Assembly (NCBI GenBank): GCA_036275915.1
Contig: DASUCV010000006.1
Location: 1 to 64,000, forward strand
DNA length: 64,000 nucleotides
Direction: 5' to 3'
Source of the DNA: Candidatus Polarisedimenticolaceae bacterium
GTDB lineage: Bacteria; Acidobacteriota; Polarisedimenticolia; Polarisedimenticolales; DASRJG01
Part shown: in pieces, positions 43,177 through 52,200 of the stretch
Layout: every line of letters begins with the position of its first letter
Position numbering within the stretch: the first letter of the stretch is position 1
Notes under the pieces: model-generated
The model's database searches: none
What the model was told of the DNA's origin: nothing
The model's input: only the letters and a program-made list of their open reading frames with translations
Made by a program: the position numbers and the translations under genes

Positions 43177-44756
43177 TCGAAGACGCTGTTCCAGTTCCCT
43201 CGATCGTCGGTGAGGCGGGCGGGGTTGGCCGGATCGACCAGCCACCGCCCGCCGTCGAGGATGAACTTGTAGCTGTGCCGGCCGTGCGAGAGCTCCGAGA
43301 GGCGCGCCTCCCAGAGCCCCTTCTCGATGCGCGTCGCGGCGGTTCCCGGTGCACGCCAGCCGTCCCACGATCCGCGCACCGCGACCTCGCGCGCCTCGTG
43401 ATCGTGGAGCAGGAATCGTACGCTCGCGCCCTCGACGAGCGGCGAGGCGGCGAAGTCGGCCCGTCGCGAATGAAGGTCGGCGAGCGCGAGCGCCACCGCG
43501 CGGCCGGCGTCGACGGCGCCGGCCCCCTGGCGCTCCGCCGGCGCCCCGGGCACCGGGTGCGCCGCCGCCTGGAGCAGCTCGCGCACGCGGCGCGGGCCGA
43601 GCGATCCGTTCGCCTCGAGCATCGTCGCGACGATCCCGGCGACGATCGGAGCGGCGAAGCTGGTCCCGTCGACGTGCTGGTAGTGAGGGGTCACCATCTT
43701 CCGCTCCGCGAGCGTCGCTTCGGCGGCGGGATCGCCGCGGCGCGCGAAGAGCGCCGGCGCCTCGTCGGCGAGCGCCGAGCCGGGGAGGATCGGCGCCACG
43801 ACGCGCAGGCTGGGCGCCACGATCTCCGGCTTGGGCATGTTCCCGAACGTCTCGCCGTAGTTGCTGTGCCAGATCGTCCAGGCGTCGTGGCCGAACTCGT
43901 TGCGATCGTCGAGGCCGCCGACCGTGATCGCATGCGGCGAGCTCGCGGGAGGCACGAGGCGCCGGTCGCCGTCGTTTCCCGCCGCCGCGATCACGACCAT
44001 CTCGCGGTGGACGAGGGCCTCCACTGCGGTATCGACTTCGTCGTCCTCCGGCCGGAAGACGGCGTCGCCCCCGAGCGAGAGGCTGACGACGCCGATCCCG
44101 AGCCTCGTGGACTGCGCCTCGATCCAGCGGAGCGCGCGGGCGATCGCCGCGTTCCCGATCCGGCCGTCCGCATCCGCAACCTGGACGAGCACGAGCCGCG
44201 CTTCGGGCGCGAGCCCGCGGTAGAAGCCGCGGCTCAAGCGGCCGCATCCGCACGCCGCGCTCGTCGTCATCAGGCCGTGCCACTGCCCGGCACGCCCTGC
44301 GTCCCAGCCGGGCCAGGCCGGACGCTCCTCGGGTCCGAATTCCCGAGCGACCACGCTCGGGGCCGAGGCGTCGGCCCACGCGCGGATCCGGTTTCGAGGC
44401 TCGACGAGGTCCGGATGGGGGAAGAAGCCCGCATCGACGAAGGCGACCGTCGTGCCGCGGCCGGCGAAACGTGGGTCGGCGTGCAAGCGAAGCGGCGTCG
44501 GAATCGCGCCGAACGCGGCCTCGGGGTCGATCGGCCAGACCGATTGCACGCCCGAATGAAAAGCGTTGTGGCCGTGGTGAAGGAGAACCTGGAGGAGCGC
44601 CTCCTGCACGCAGGACGCGCACGCACCGTCGTCGCGACGCCACTCCGGATGCTCGGCCGCGAGGCGCTCGGTCACCTCCGGTGCGAGCCAGCGCGATTCC
44701 GTCAGCTCATCGCCGGTGGACCGGCCACCGCACAGGGGACAGGATGCCGGTGCCAT
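43158..44756 (-). CDS. Cytoplasmic subtilase (S8) with CxxC N-domain and glycogen-binding C-domain
   Basis: 532 residues, no signal peptide. N-terminus: two cysteine pairs (Cys6/Cys9, CPLC; Cys46/Cys49, CASC), a likely zinc knuckle. Protease domain (about 95-415) with Asp109 (VAFVDAGFFPHPDL), His160 (QWHGLMTT), oxyanion Asn261 (AAAGND) and Ser366 (GTSFAAPIVAG). C-terminus (about 440-530): a CBM48/AMPK-type glycogen-binding fold (VAVRGSWDGWRAPG; GLWEARLSELSHGRHSYKFILDGGRWLVDPANP). A protease carrying a glycogen-binding module suggests processing of glycogen-associated proteins. It overlaps the convergent gluconolactonase gene by 19 bp. The Met start follows a 41-bp gap after the YHS gene. Confidence 0.88.
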   Translation of the reverse strand: MAPASCPLCGGRSTGDELTESRWLAPEVTERLAAEHPEWRRDDGACASCVQEALLQVLLHHGHNAFHSGVQSVWPIDPEAAFGAIPTPLRLHADPRFAGRGTTVAFVDAGFFPHPDLVEPRNRIRAWADASAPSVVAREFGPEERPAWPGWDAGRAGQWHGLMTTSAACGCGRLSRGFYRGLAPEARLVLVQVADADGRIGNAAIARALRWIEAQSTRLGIGVVSLSLGGDAVFRPEDDEVDTAVEALVHREMVVIAAAGNDGDRRLVPPASSPHAITVGGLDDRNEFGHDAWTIWHSNYGETFGNMPKPEIVAPSLRVVAPILPGSALADEAPALFARRGDPAAEATLAERKMVTPHYQHVDGTSFAAPIVAGIVATMLEANGSLGPRRVRELLQAAAHPVPGAPAERQGAGAVDAGRAVALALADLHSRRADFAASPLVEGASVRFLLHDHEAREVAVRGSWDGWRAPGTAATRIEKGLWEARLSELSHGRHSYKFILDGGRWLVDPANPARLTDDRGNWNSVFDYFPAT

Positions 44757-44797
44757 GGAGCCTTCGATGCCGCGCCGGCACCGAAGGTCTCATGCGG

Positions 44798-45253
44798 TCA
44801 ATGGCCCAGCAGGTGCGGCCAGTTCGTGTCGCCTTTCTTGATGTTCCCGGGGACGTCGGCGCTCCACTTCTTCTGGATGTCGAGCGAGTAGTTCAGGTAG
44901 AGGCGACCGTCGACGATCGTCCACGCCTTCGGATCGATGCCGGCCGTATCGTTCTGCGCGACCGCCCAAGCACAGTACCCGCCGTACTGCGGAGCGTACT
45001 TCGCGGGCTCTTTCACGAACAGGTCCCGGTGCTCCGCCGATACGAACCGCCAGGTCGCTCCGTTCCACGTCGTCTGGAACTCCTTCTTCCCCTCGACCGG
45101 CTTGCTGTCGGTGAAGTAGGCGACGGTGTCGTAACCCTCGATGGCGACGCCGCCGAACAACGACTTGTTGACCGGAGAAAGGGCGAAGGCGGGAAGCGCG
45201 GCCAGGGCGACCGTCAGGACGACCGGGGCGAGGGTACGGCGAACGGGGATCAT
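44798..45253 (-). CDS. Secreted YHS-domain protein (copy 2)
   Basis: 151 residues: signal peptide (RRTLAPVVLTVALAALPAFA, about 24) and a canonical YHS-type domain (IEGYDTVAYFTDSKPVEGKKEFQ; FVSAEHRDLFVKEPAKYAPQYGGYCAWAVAQ; PKAWTIVDGRLYLNYSLDIQKKWSADVPGNIKKGDTNWPHL). It is closer to the family consensus than the copy at 29455. The start overlaps the DinB-like gene's stop by 4 nt (45250-45253), so the two are co-translated. Metal or thiol chemistry in the periplasm is a common suggestion for the family but unproven. Confidence 0.87.
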   Translation of the reverse strand: MIPVRRTLAPVVLTVALAALPAFALSPVNKSLFGGVAIEGYDTVAYFTDSKPVEGKKEFQTTWNGATWRFVSAEHRDLFVKEPAKYAPQYGGYCAWAVAQNDTAGIDPKAWTIVDGRLYLNYSLDIQKKWSADVPGNIKKGDTNWPHLLGH

Positions 45254-45804
45254 GAAGCCTCCTTTCGCCAGTGGCGAAGCGTCGATGGCGCGACACCGAA
45301 ATCAGCCGGCGGCTCGATCCCCGCGGACCTCAGGAGAATCGCCACGACGGCGAAATGATGGGTCGTGTGGCTCGCGAGGAACTGCGCTTCCCGCGCGGCG
45401 GTCGAGCTCGTCCAGTCCTCCTCGATGTCATCCACGCACTCCTCCGCGCGGACCGCGAGCGTGGGGAGGATCGCCGCATCCTCGAGCCGCTCGAGAGCGG
45501 CGATCGTGGCACGCACCTCACGAAGGGCGGCCATGCGGCTCCTTTCGACCGCTCCTCCCCGTTGACGCCGGACGTAGTCGATCCGTCCCCTCGGCAGTCC
45601 GCGAAGGAAGCAGCCGTAAAACTCGAGACAGTGCCGCATGTGGAGAGAGATACCGCCCCCCGGCGATAGAGGGTCGGTCCTCAGGTAGTGTGCGTCGTCG
45701 ATACGCTCGAGAAGCTCCTCGGCCTGCATCAGAAGGGCGACGTTGAGCGTGAGGATGGACGATAGATCCGTCGTACGGTCTGCCAGAGCTGCCTCCACGC
45801 GCAT
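45250..45804 (-). CDS. DinB-like helical protein
   Basis: 184 residues with the four-helix DinB/YfiT pattern: VALLMQAEELLERIDDAHYL, SIGLHMRH-like GGGISLHMRHCLEFYGCFLRGL (His of the metal site), and FLASHTTHHFAVVAILLRSAGIEPPADFG (second histidine pair). The family includes metal-dependent thiol (bacillithiol/mycothiol) S-transferases. ATG at 45804 is supported by AGGAGG 7 nt upstream; an in-frame start 16 codons earlier has no ribosome-binding site. First gene of the DinB-YHS pair. Confidence 0.82.
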   Translation of the reverse strand: MRVEAALADRTTDLSSILTLNVALLMQAEELLERIDDAHYLRTDPLSPGGGISLHMRHCLEFYGCFLRGLPRGRIDYVRRQRGGAVERSRMAALREVRATIAALERLEDAAILPTLAVRAEECVDDIEEDWTSSTAAREAQFLASHTTHHFAVVAILLRSAGIEPPADFGVAPSTLRHWRKEAS

Positions 45805-45916
45805 GGTCGGCCTCCTGCACTCAGATGCACGGGCCGCCAGATGGTTACACAAGACTCACGGCTCGTGAAGCGACGGCTCGTGCGAGACTCCCCCGCGCGT
45901 CGGGAAGGGGGAAGCC

Positions 45917-47014
45917 GTGAGCGATTGGGTGGACGTCGGCTCGGTCGAAGATCTTTCCAAGCAATCGTTACAGGAGGTGACGGTCCGGCGGACCCGTCTC
46001 GCGCTGATCCACCGCGATGGTGCATTTTCGGCGATTTCGGGGGCCTGCAATCATGCGGGAGGACCTCTGGGTCAAGGAGCGCTGGACGGGGACTATGTCG
46101 TGTGCCCCTGGCATTACTGGAAGTTCCACCGCGCGACCGGGGAAGGCGAACCGGGGTTCGAGGAAGACCGCGTGCCCGCGTATGCGGTGAAGGTCGAAGA
46201 GGGGCGGGTTCTGATCGACCTCGCGTCGGCGACCAAGCGGAACAAGAAGCCTCACGAACCGCACCCTCTGGCGCGGGATGTCCTCCGTGAACCCGGACCG
46301 ATCCGCGTCGCCGGCATCTCGACGACGATGATGAACCTGGAACACCCGCGATTCAGCACGTCGGACGAGCTGCTCGGCGCGGCCTTAGGCGAGGCCGCGG
46401 CGGAGGGGTGCGAGACACGGCTCATCCGCCTGCGCGATCTCGCGTTCCGTCCCTGCGAGGGCTACTACTCGAAGAGCGCGCGGGCCTGCACCTGGCCGTG
46501 CTCGATCACGCAGATGGACCCGACCGATCAGCTGGATCGGGTTTACGAGGCGTTCGTGCATTGGGCCGATGCGATCGTGATCGCGACGCCGATCCGCTGG
46601 GGCACCGCCAGCAGCCTATACCACAAGATGGTCGAGCGGATGAACTGCATCCAAAATCAGGAGACCATCGCGAACCGGCGCTTGATGCACTGCAAGGCGA
46701 CGTCGTTCATCGTCACGGGTGGCCAGGACAACGTGCAAGCGGTGGCCGGCTCCATGATGGGGTTCTTCGCGGAGCTGGGCTGCCAGTTTCCGCAATTTCC
46801 CTACATTGCCCATTCCCGCGGGTGGAGCGCGGAAGACATGGAGAACAACGTCCGTTACGTCGCGGAAAGCCGCGCGCTCCATGACGGGGCCAAGGCCCTC
46901 GCGCGCCGGACGGTCGAGATGGCGAAGCTCTTGGTGGCAGGGCGGATCGCCGATACCGAGCTGGTCCGGGGCGGGCGCAAGGGAAACCAGCTCGACGTGC
47001 GCGCGCAGATCTGA
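45917..47014 (+). CDS. Rieske [2Fe-2S] - flavodoxin/NADPH-FMN reductase fusion
   Basis: 365 residues. Rieske ferredoxin domain (1-105) with Cys44/His46 (CNHAGGPLGQG) and Cys63/His66 (CPWHYWKF) as cluster ligands. Residues about 125-345 are an FMN-reductase/flavodoxin-like fold (VAGISTTMMNLEHPRFSTSDELLGAAL; IVIATPIRWGTASSLYHKMVERMN; SFIVTGGQDNVQAVAGSMMGFFAELGCQFP), with extra cysteines in KSARACTWPCSI. A flavin domain passing electrons to or from an attached Rieske centre is an unusual single-chain pair. GTG start with GGGAAGGGGGAAG. It abuts the convergent gene with TGATCA (two stops back to back). Confidence 0.85.
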   Translation: MSDWVDVGSVEDLSKQSLQEVTVRRTRLALIHRDGAFSAISGACNHAGGPLGQGALDGDYVVCPWHYWKFHRATGEGEPGFEEDRVPAYAVKVEEGRVLIDLASATKRNKKPHEPHPLARDVLREPGPIRVAGISTTMMNLEHPRFSTSDELLGAALGEAAAEGCETRLIRLRDLAFRPCEGYYSKSARACTWPCSITQMDPTDQLDRVYEAFVHWADAIVIATPIRWGTASSLYHKMVERMNCIQNQETIANRRLMHCKATSFIVTGGQDNVQAVAGSMMGFFAELGCQFPQFPYIAHSRGWSAEDMENNVRYVAESRALHDGAKALARRTVEMAKLLVAGRIADTELVRGGRKGNQLDVRAQI

Positions 47015-47788
47015 TCAGTCGAGTCGCCGGTACTCCCTCGGGTCCGCATACAGGTAATACAGGTCGTCGCGTCGCTCGAGGCGGCCGGTGATCGAGACGG
47101 GGCGCGCGACCAGGTCGAGGACCTCTCGGTTGACGGGAGCCCCGGTGGACGAGACGAGCACGACCTCGGCTTCCCGTCCGCTCGAGTCCCGGGCGTAGAG
47201 CAGAGGCGGGATGCCGCCGCTGATGCACCGGATCGCGCAGGCGCGATGGACCTCGAGCCGGCCCGGGTTCATCACGCCGAGAAAGCACTTGCCGTCGACG
47301 ATCTCACCGCTCAAGGTCCACGTGCCGAGATCGTCGATCGAGGCCGCCGGCACGGGCACGCCGGGGACGCTCGCCCGCGCGATGCTGCCTTCGACGACTT
47401 CGATCATCTCTCGACCGTCCCGCGCGATCCGCTTGCCGCGAAGGGTGACTTGCGCACCGTCGAACGCTTCGGCGATCGTCGCGGCACCGTGTTTTCCCGG
47501 GGCGACGAGGAGGAGACGCCGGACGCCGAACGGCGAACGCGCGCCGGGGTCGACGATCGAAACGGCGGGGACGGGATGCGCTTCCAGCGTGCCGCGGTAC
47601 TCGCGCACCTGGTCGAACTCGAACAGCGAGCGATCGAACGGTCCCGTCGACGCGGCGACGAGCGCCGCGAGGCCGCCGAGAGCGACGATGAAAACCAGCG
47701 CGGTGCGCCACATCCGCCGCCGGGCGCTCTCCGGAGCCGGCAGGTAGCCGACGAAGAACGGCTCCTCGGGACGCACGCGGTCAGCCAT
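47015..47788 (-). CDS. TM-anchored protein of the ferric-reductase/Rieske operon
   Basis: 257 residues with one TM helix (TALVFIVALGGLAALVAAS, about 29-47) and a long exported domain. A recurring cysteine/histidine motif DGKCFLGVMNPGRLEVHRACAIRCISGGIPPLLYA (three Cys, one His, about 173-207) looks like a metal or haem site. Family unknown; similar proteins are recalled beside Rieske-ferric reductase genes, which is from memory and not checked. Its ATG overlaps the reductase gene's stop by 8 nt. Confidence 0.7.
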   Translation of the reverse strand: MADRVRPEEPFFVGYLPAPESARRRMWRTALVFIVALGGLAALVAASTGPFDRSLFEFDQVREYRGTLEAHPVPAVSIVDPGARSPFGVRRLLLVAPGKHGAATIAEAFDGAQVTLRGKRIARDGREMIEVVEGSIARASVPGVPVPAASIDDLGTWTLSGEIVDGKCFLGVMNPGRLEVHRACAIRCISGGIPPLLYARDSSGREAEVVLVSSTGAPVNREVLDLVARPVSITGRLERRDDLYYLYADPREYRRLD

Positions 47789-48791
47789 GGATCATGGAGG
47801 GCGGCACCGGAGTTCCCGGCGGGTGCGCGTGCGGGTTCACGAAGACCCGCCCGTCGATGAGACGCGTGTCGAACGTCGGAATCCGCTCCGTGAACGGCTC
47901 GGGCGAGCGCCCCGACTCCGGAAGGTATTGATAGCCGTGCCACGGGCAGGTGATGCAGCCGTCCAAGACTCGTCCTTCCCCGAGGGGACCGTTTTGATGC
48001 TGACAGAGGTTCGAGACCGCGGCGACCTTGTTCCCGTACCGGAAGACGGCGATCCGCTCGCCGGCCGCGCACACGATCCGAGCACGCCCGTCGGGAATCT
48101 CGAGCGCCGGGCCCGCGTCGATCCAGTCCGCGGGAGTTCGCGGCCGCTCGGCGTCATCAGCGCGCTCCTTCCATCCCGCAGCGAGGTGGAGACCGGCGAT
48201 CCAGAGAACGTCGAGGCCGGTGCCGATCGCGAGGATCGGGTGCACCTCGGAGCGCAGCGCGCCGAAGGCGACATGAGCGACGACGAGCGCGTACGCCGCG
48301 TAGACGCCGACATGGAGCGACTTCCAGATGGGGGCCGAGAGCGTCGCAAGCCAGAAATCGTGGCTCGTGGCAGCCATCACGAACAGGATCGCCAGGGCCA
48401 TGAGACCCATCGTCTGGAAACCGGGGTCGCCTCCGAGCAGGCTGACGAGCGGCGAGACGTCGCCCAACGCATGGAACTGCACCGTCGCGAAGGCGCCGTG
48501 CGCCAAGGCGACGAGAAAGGTCGTCACCCCGAGATGGCGGCGGTTGTAGAGGAGCGGTAACCATCGGACGTCGAGCCGGCAGGCGGGGCCGATCGAGAGG
48601 ATCACCGTGAGCAGGACGAATGCCAGACTGCCCAAGGCGCGGATCAGGATCGTCTCGATCGTCGCCGACGGATGGACCGCAAGACCGGCGCTCACGAAGA
48701 CCGCCAGGTAAACGATCACGCCCGCGGCGATCGCCGCGTCGTAGCGTCTCTTGAAGGGGGTCCACGAGATCGCTCGATACGTCGCGCTCAT
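47781..48791 (-). CDS. Ferric-reductase-like membrane domain fused to Rieske [2Fe-2S]
   Basis: 336 residues. Six predicted TM helices (about 22-39, 48-68, 90-108, 128-145, 160-180, 188-205) of the ferric-reductase/cytochrome b type, with His86, His98, His160 and His173 as haem ligand candidates (YNRRHLGV; LAHGAF; KSLHVGVY; VAHVAFG). Residues about 225-325 are a Rieske domain with Cys263/His265 (CQHQNGPLGEG) and Cys282/His285 (CPWHGYQY). It could move electrons between a quinone or cytosolic donor and an exported acceptor. It overlaps its neighbours by 4 and 8 nt, so the operon is tightly coupled. Confidence 0.86.
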   Translation of the reverse strand: MSATYRAISWTPFKRRYDAAIAAGVIVYLAVFVSAGLAVHPSATIETILIRALGSLAFVLLTVILSIGPACRLDVRWLPLLYNRRHLGVTTFLVALAHGAFATVQFHALGDVSPLVSLLGGDPGFQTMGLMALAILFVMAATSHDFWLATLSAPIWKSLHVGVYAAYALVVAHVAFGALRSEVHPILAIGTGLDVLWIAGLHLAAGWKERADDAERPRTPADWIDAGPALEIPDGRARIVCAAGERIAVFRYGNKVAAVSNLCQHQNGPLGEGRVLDGCITCPWHGYQYLPESGRSPEPFTERIPTFDTRLIDGRVFVNPHAHPPGTPVPPSMIHG

Positions 48792-48931
48792 CGGGAGCCC
48801 GGCGATTCACCCGCTATCCCGGGAAGGACACGCGACGGCGGAAGGACATCGCGCCTGGAGAGCCCGAGCCACACGATGAACGGCAGCGCGATTGCGAGGA
48901 GGATCCAGGCCCATCGGTGGAGCCTGCGCAT
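48788..48931 (-). CDS. 47-residue single-TM protein
   Basis: MRRLHRWAWILLAIALPFIVWLGLSR starts a one-helix membrane protein that ends in a proline-rich polar tail. ATG at 48931 is preferred to a longer in-frame start that would overlap the preceding gene by 90 bp. The stop overlaps the Rieske-reductase start (ATGA). Probably an accessory subunit of that membrane complex, by position only. Confidence 0.55.
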   Translation of the reverse strand: MRRLHRWAWILLAIALPFIVWLGLSRRDVLPPSRVLPGIAGESPGSR

Positions 48932-48939
48932 TCCGCGCG

Positions 48940-49155
48940 TCACGATCGCGATCCAAGAGACCTGGCCCAGCGCGCCGCCAAGACAGGCCAAAGCGTCACC
49001 ACTCCCGGAAGGATGAGCAACCGGAATCCCCAACCGGTCCCGCGGGCCGCCGGGTCGATTCGCAGGATCCCTCTTGAAAGGAAAGGAATCGCGAAGGCGG
49101 CGCCGACCCCGGCGTAAGCCGCGACGACGGCGAGGATCAAGCGAGCGATCTGCAT
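48940..49155 (-). CDS. 71-residue two-TM protein, first gene of the ferric-reductase operon
   Basis: MQIARLILAVVAAYAGVGAAFAIPFLSRGILRIDPAARGTGWGFRLLILPGVVTLWPVLAARWARSL: two hydrophobic segments separated by a conserved-looking IDPAARGTGWGFRLLILPG loop. The ATG at 49155 is chosen over the GTG at 49164 because TACAAT ends directly before that GTG, which puts the likely transcript start at the ATG (leaderless). The 8-bp gap to the next gene implies co-transcription. Function unknown. Confidence 0.6.
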   Translation of the reverse strand: MQIARLILAVVAAYAGVGAAFAIPFLSRGILRIDPAARGTGWGFRLLILPGVVTLWPVLAARWARSLGSRS

Positions 49156-49164
49156 GCGGTTCAC

Positions 49165-49170
49165 ATTGTA
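49165..49170 (-). promoter_or_regulatory. -10-like element of the ferric-reductase operon
   Basis: TACAAT on the minus strand (49170-49165) is 9 bp before the ATG at 49155 in the 51-bp gap to the AMP-ligase gene. No -35 is obvious. Fits a leaderless transcript. Confidence 0.4.
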
Positions 49171-49206
49171 GATGCGCTCATTCCGGGAACGGTTTCGCGG
49201 AGGTCC

Positions 49207-52200
49207 CTACGAGAGCTCTTTGACGAGCCCCGCGTAGCGCTTCTCGATCTTGAAGCCATAGCCGTAGAAGTACTCGGGGCGGAAGAAGCCCGTGGTCACG
49301 GTGCCGGCGCCCGATGCCTTCACGCGATTGAAGAATTCCTGCATCAATCCGTCGGCGACGCCCTTCTTCCGGTAGCGCTCGGCGACCACGATCTTCTCGA
49401 GGTGGGCGGAGCGTCCTTCGTCCTCGATCTCGTAGACGATGCCGCCGATGAGCGTGCCCTTGTCGTTGACGGCGACGAGGTACTGGTGCTCGGGGCGGAA
49501 GCGGACATCGAGGCTCGCCGCGAGGAAGAGGCGATGGAGGCGCGCGACCTCCTTCGGTGAGAGCGCGTGGCGGACCTGGAACGCGGCTCCGTCGTGGTCC
49601 TCGAGGGTGACGACGATCTCGTTCTGCGCGCGGCCGCCGGGGGCGTCGTGGACGACGAAGCCGGCCTCGTCCTCCGGGCGCAGGTAGGGGAAGGAGAGGC
49701 GCGCGAGGAAGTAGTCGTCCGCGGCGGAGACGTCGAGGCGCGCCCGCAGGTCGGCGACGGCGTCGATGAGGCCGTCGCTCGGGAGCTCGCCTCGCCGCAG
49801 GCGGCCGACGATCTCCTCGAGACCCTCCGCGAGCGGCGCCGGCGAGTCCTTGAACACGGTCTGGAGAAAGAAACGCGCGCGCGTCTCGGGGTAGCCGCGA
49901 GCGAGCTTCGCCAGGCCGTACGTGTCCCAGAACTCGTGCATCGTGCGGGCGCGGGCCTGCGGGGTGGCGTCGGCCGACAGGTCGGCCCAGCGTCGGTAGC
50001 GGCGGATCGCGAAGTAGAGACGGAGCGGGCGGAAGCCGAGGCGATCGACACCGTCCAGGAAGCGCGCGAGCCCCGCCCGCATATCGTCGGGCATCCCGTT
50101 CGCTTCGCGGTGGAGCGCTTCGCGAAGGAGCCTCGTTCCTTCTTCCTCGCCGATGATCTCCATGACGGGCGAGAAGAGCATGTCCCAGCCGGCCGCGCCC
50201 GCAAGAACCGGATGCGCCGCCTCGACGGGCTTCAGGAGCTCCTCGTGGAAGAACCGCAGCATCGGGACGAGCCCGCGGTGCTCGCGGACGGCGGCGACCG
50301 AGACGATGCGCGCGCCCGATTGGTAGTCGTGCGGAGGAACGATGAGGTTCGCCATGCCGGGATCGGCGATCTCGCGCTGGCGCCCCGTGCGGTTCCAGAA
50401 GTCGACGTGCGCGGCGAGCGCGCTCCACGCGAAGTAGGGCCAGAGACCCCGGAAGCGCTCCTCGTCGCCCTGGCGCGCGACGCGCCGGAGCGTGCGGTCG
50501 AGCGATTCGCCGGGGATGAACTCCTCGCTCCAGAGGTCCTGCTCGGGCCAGTAGCCGCCGAAGTCCTCGACGAGGGGATCGCTCGTGCCCGGCTCGCCGC
50601 AGAGGACGAGCCAGTGGATCTCGTCCCGCACCCGCTCCTTCGGCCGGCCGTGGTTGAGGTTCACGGCGAGGTCGTACGCGCCCTGGAAGCGCGTCTGCAC
50701 GGTGATCCGGTAGACCGACTTGTCGGGGCGCGATCCCAGCGGACGGATCCAGATCCCACCCGGCGGAATGTCGGGGAGGCGCGGCTCGGCGCCGCCGGAG
50801 AAGAGGAACACCGCTTCGCGCAGGAACGACGTTCCGCGGATCGCACCGAGGATGCGCTCGCGGTCGCCCTGCGGAACGCCGTCGTCGAACGCGACGACGT
50901 CCGCCCACCGGTACTCCTGGCCGGTCTCCGAATCGACCGCGACCTGCACTGTCGGTCCCAGCCATCCGCGGAAACCCTTGACCAGATCGTCGAGGGCGCG
51001 GAATGCCTCCTCGCGCGCGGACTCGGTCGCGGCGAAGAGCATTGTGCGAACGAAGAAGGCGCGGAGCGCGCGGTAACGCGAGGGATGCGACGCGCCGTAC
51101 TCCGCCAGGAACCTGAAGAGGGCGGCGGCGCGCCGCTCGCGCGCGCGACCTCCCTCCGCTCCGCGGCCGGCCTCGCTCGCCTCGGTGAGGAACGCGTCGA
51201 GCCGGGCGGTGGAGAGGTTGCGCTCGCAGAGCGCGGCACGCGTGTCCGTATCGAGCAGCACGCCGGGGGCCGCGAGGAATCGCCGCAGCGTCCCCTGGAC
51301 GCGGCCCTCGCGCTCGAACGGCACGAGCACGGTGAAGGCCCGGCGCCGGACGGCGAGATAGGGCGACGCCGACGCCCGGCGAAGCAGCTCGCGCGCCGGC
51401 TCGCTGATCGCCGATTCTTCTCCGACCGCGACGCGCTCCAGGAGGCGCACCGCGTCGAGCGCGCCGTCCTCGTCGGACGACTCGAGCAGGCGCGCGGCCG
51501 CGTGGAGGTCGATGAGGTCCGGGTGCGCAAGCGACAGCGCGCGCCGCACCGCGTCGGCGGGGGCGGGGTCGGACGGCCCGGGGAAGAGACGCCCTCGCCT
51601 CTCGATCATGTCCCCGGCGCGTCCCGGCCGCTCCCTGAGGCGCGTCTCGATCGGCGCGAACTCGACCAGCTCCTCGTTCCCCATCCACAGGCGCGGCGTG
51701 GTGAGGAGGACGCCGAGGGGAACCGCCTCGCGCGGCGGGTGCACGTACACACACGACCCGACGAGCGCGACGCCCTCCTGGAGACGCCGCAGCGTGAGGC
51801 CGACGTGCTGCCCCGGCAGCGCGATCCGCTCCGGCTCGATCGTGAGGTCCTGCGCGGTGAGGCCGACCGCCTGGAAGAGCCAGTTCGGGAAGACGATCTC
51901 GAGGCCGCCGACCTTGAGCTGCACGCGCCGGTAGAGGAGACGGATCGTCTCGGCGAAGTGCGTCTCGACGATCTTGCGGCGCGGCGTCCCCTTCGGCGTC
52001 AGCTCGTCCTTCTCCTGCGAGAGGTCGCGGTCGATGAGCGCGAAGTCGACGATGCGCTCGTAGGGGGCGAGGAACGCGTTCACCGAGGCGACGATCGACC
52101 GGAAGTGGGACTTTCTCTCCTCGGCGGTCATCGACGCGAAGTCGACGTCCTGCGTCTCGGGGTTCGGCCAGATGAGCGCGGTGTTGTACTCGCGGTGGTC

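Noticed and set aside
44733-44747. Further copy of the GGGGACAG repeat near the subtilase start
   Set aside because: Only ACAGGGGACAGG is present, no second arm, and it encodes the conserved CPLCGG; coincidence.
48788-49033. 81-residue reading of the small ferric-reductase operon gene from 49033
   Set aside because: Its first 34 residues lie antiphase inside the upstream two-TM gene and look unlike the rest; the ATG at 48931 gives a clean one-helix protein.
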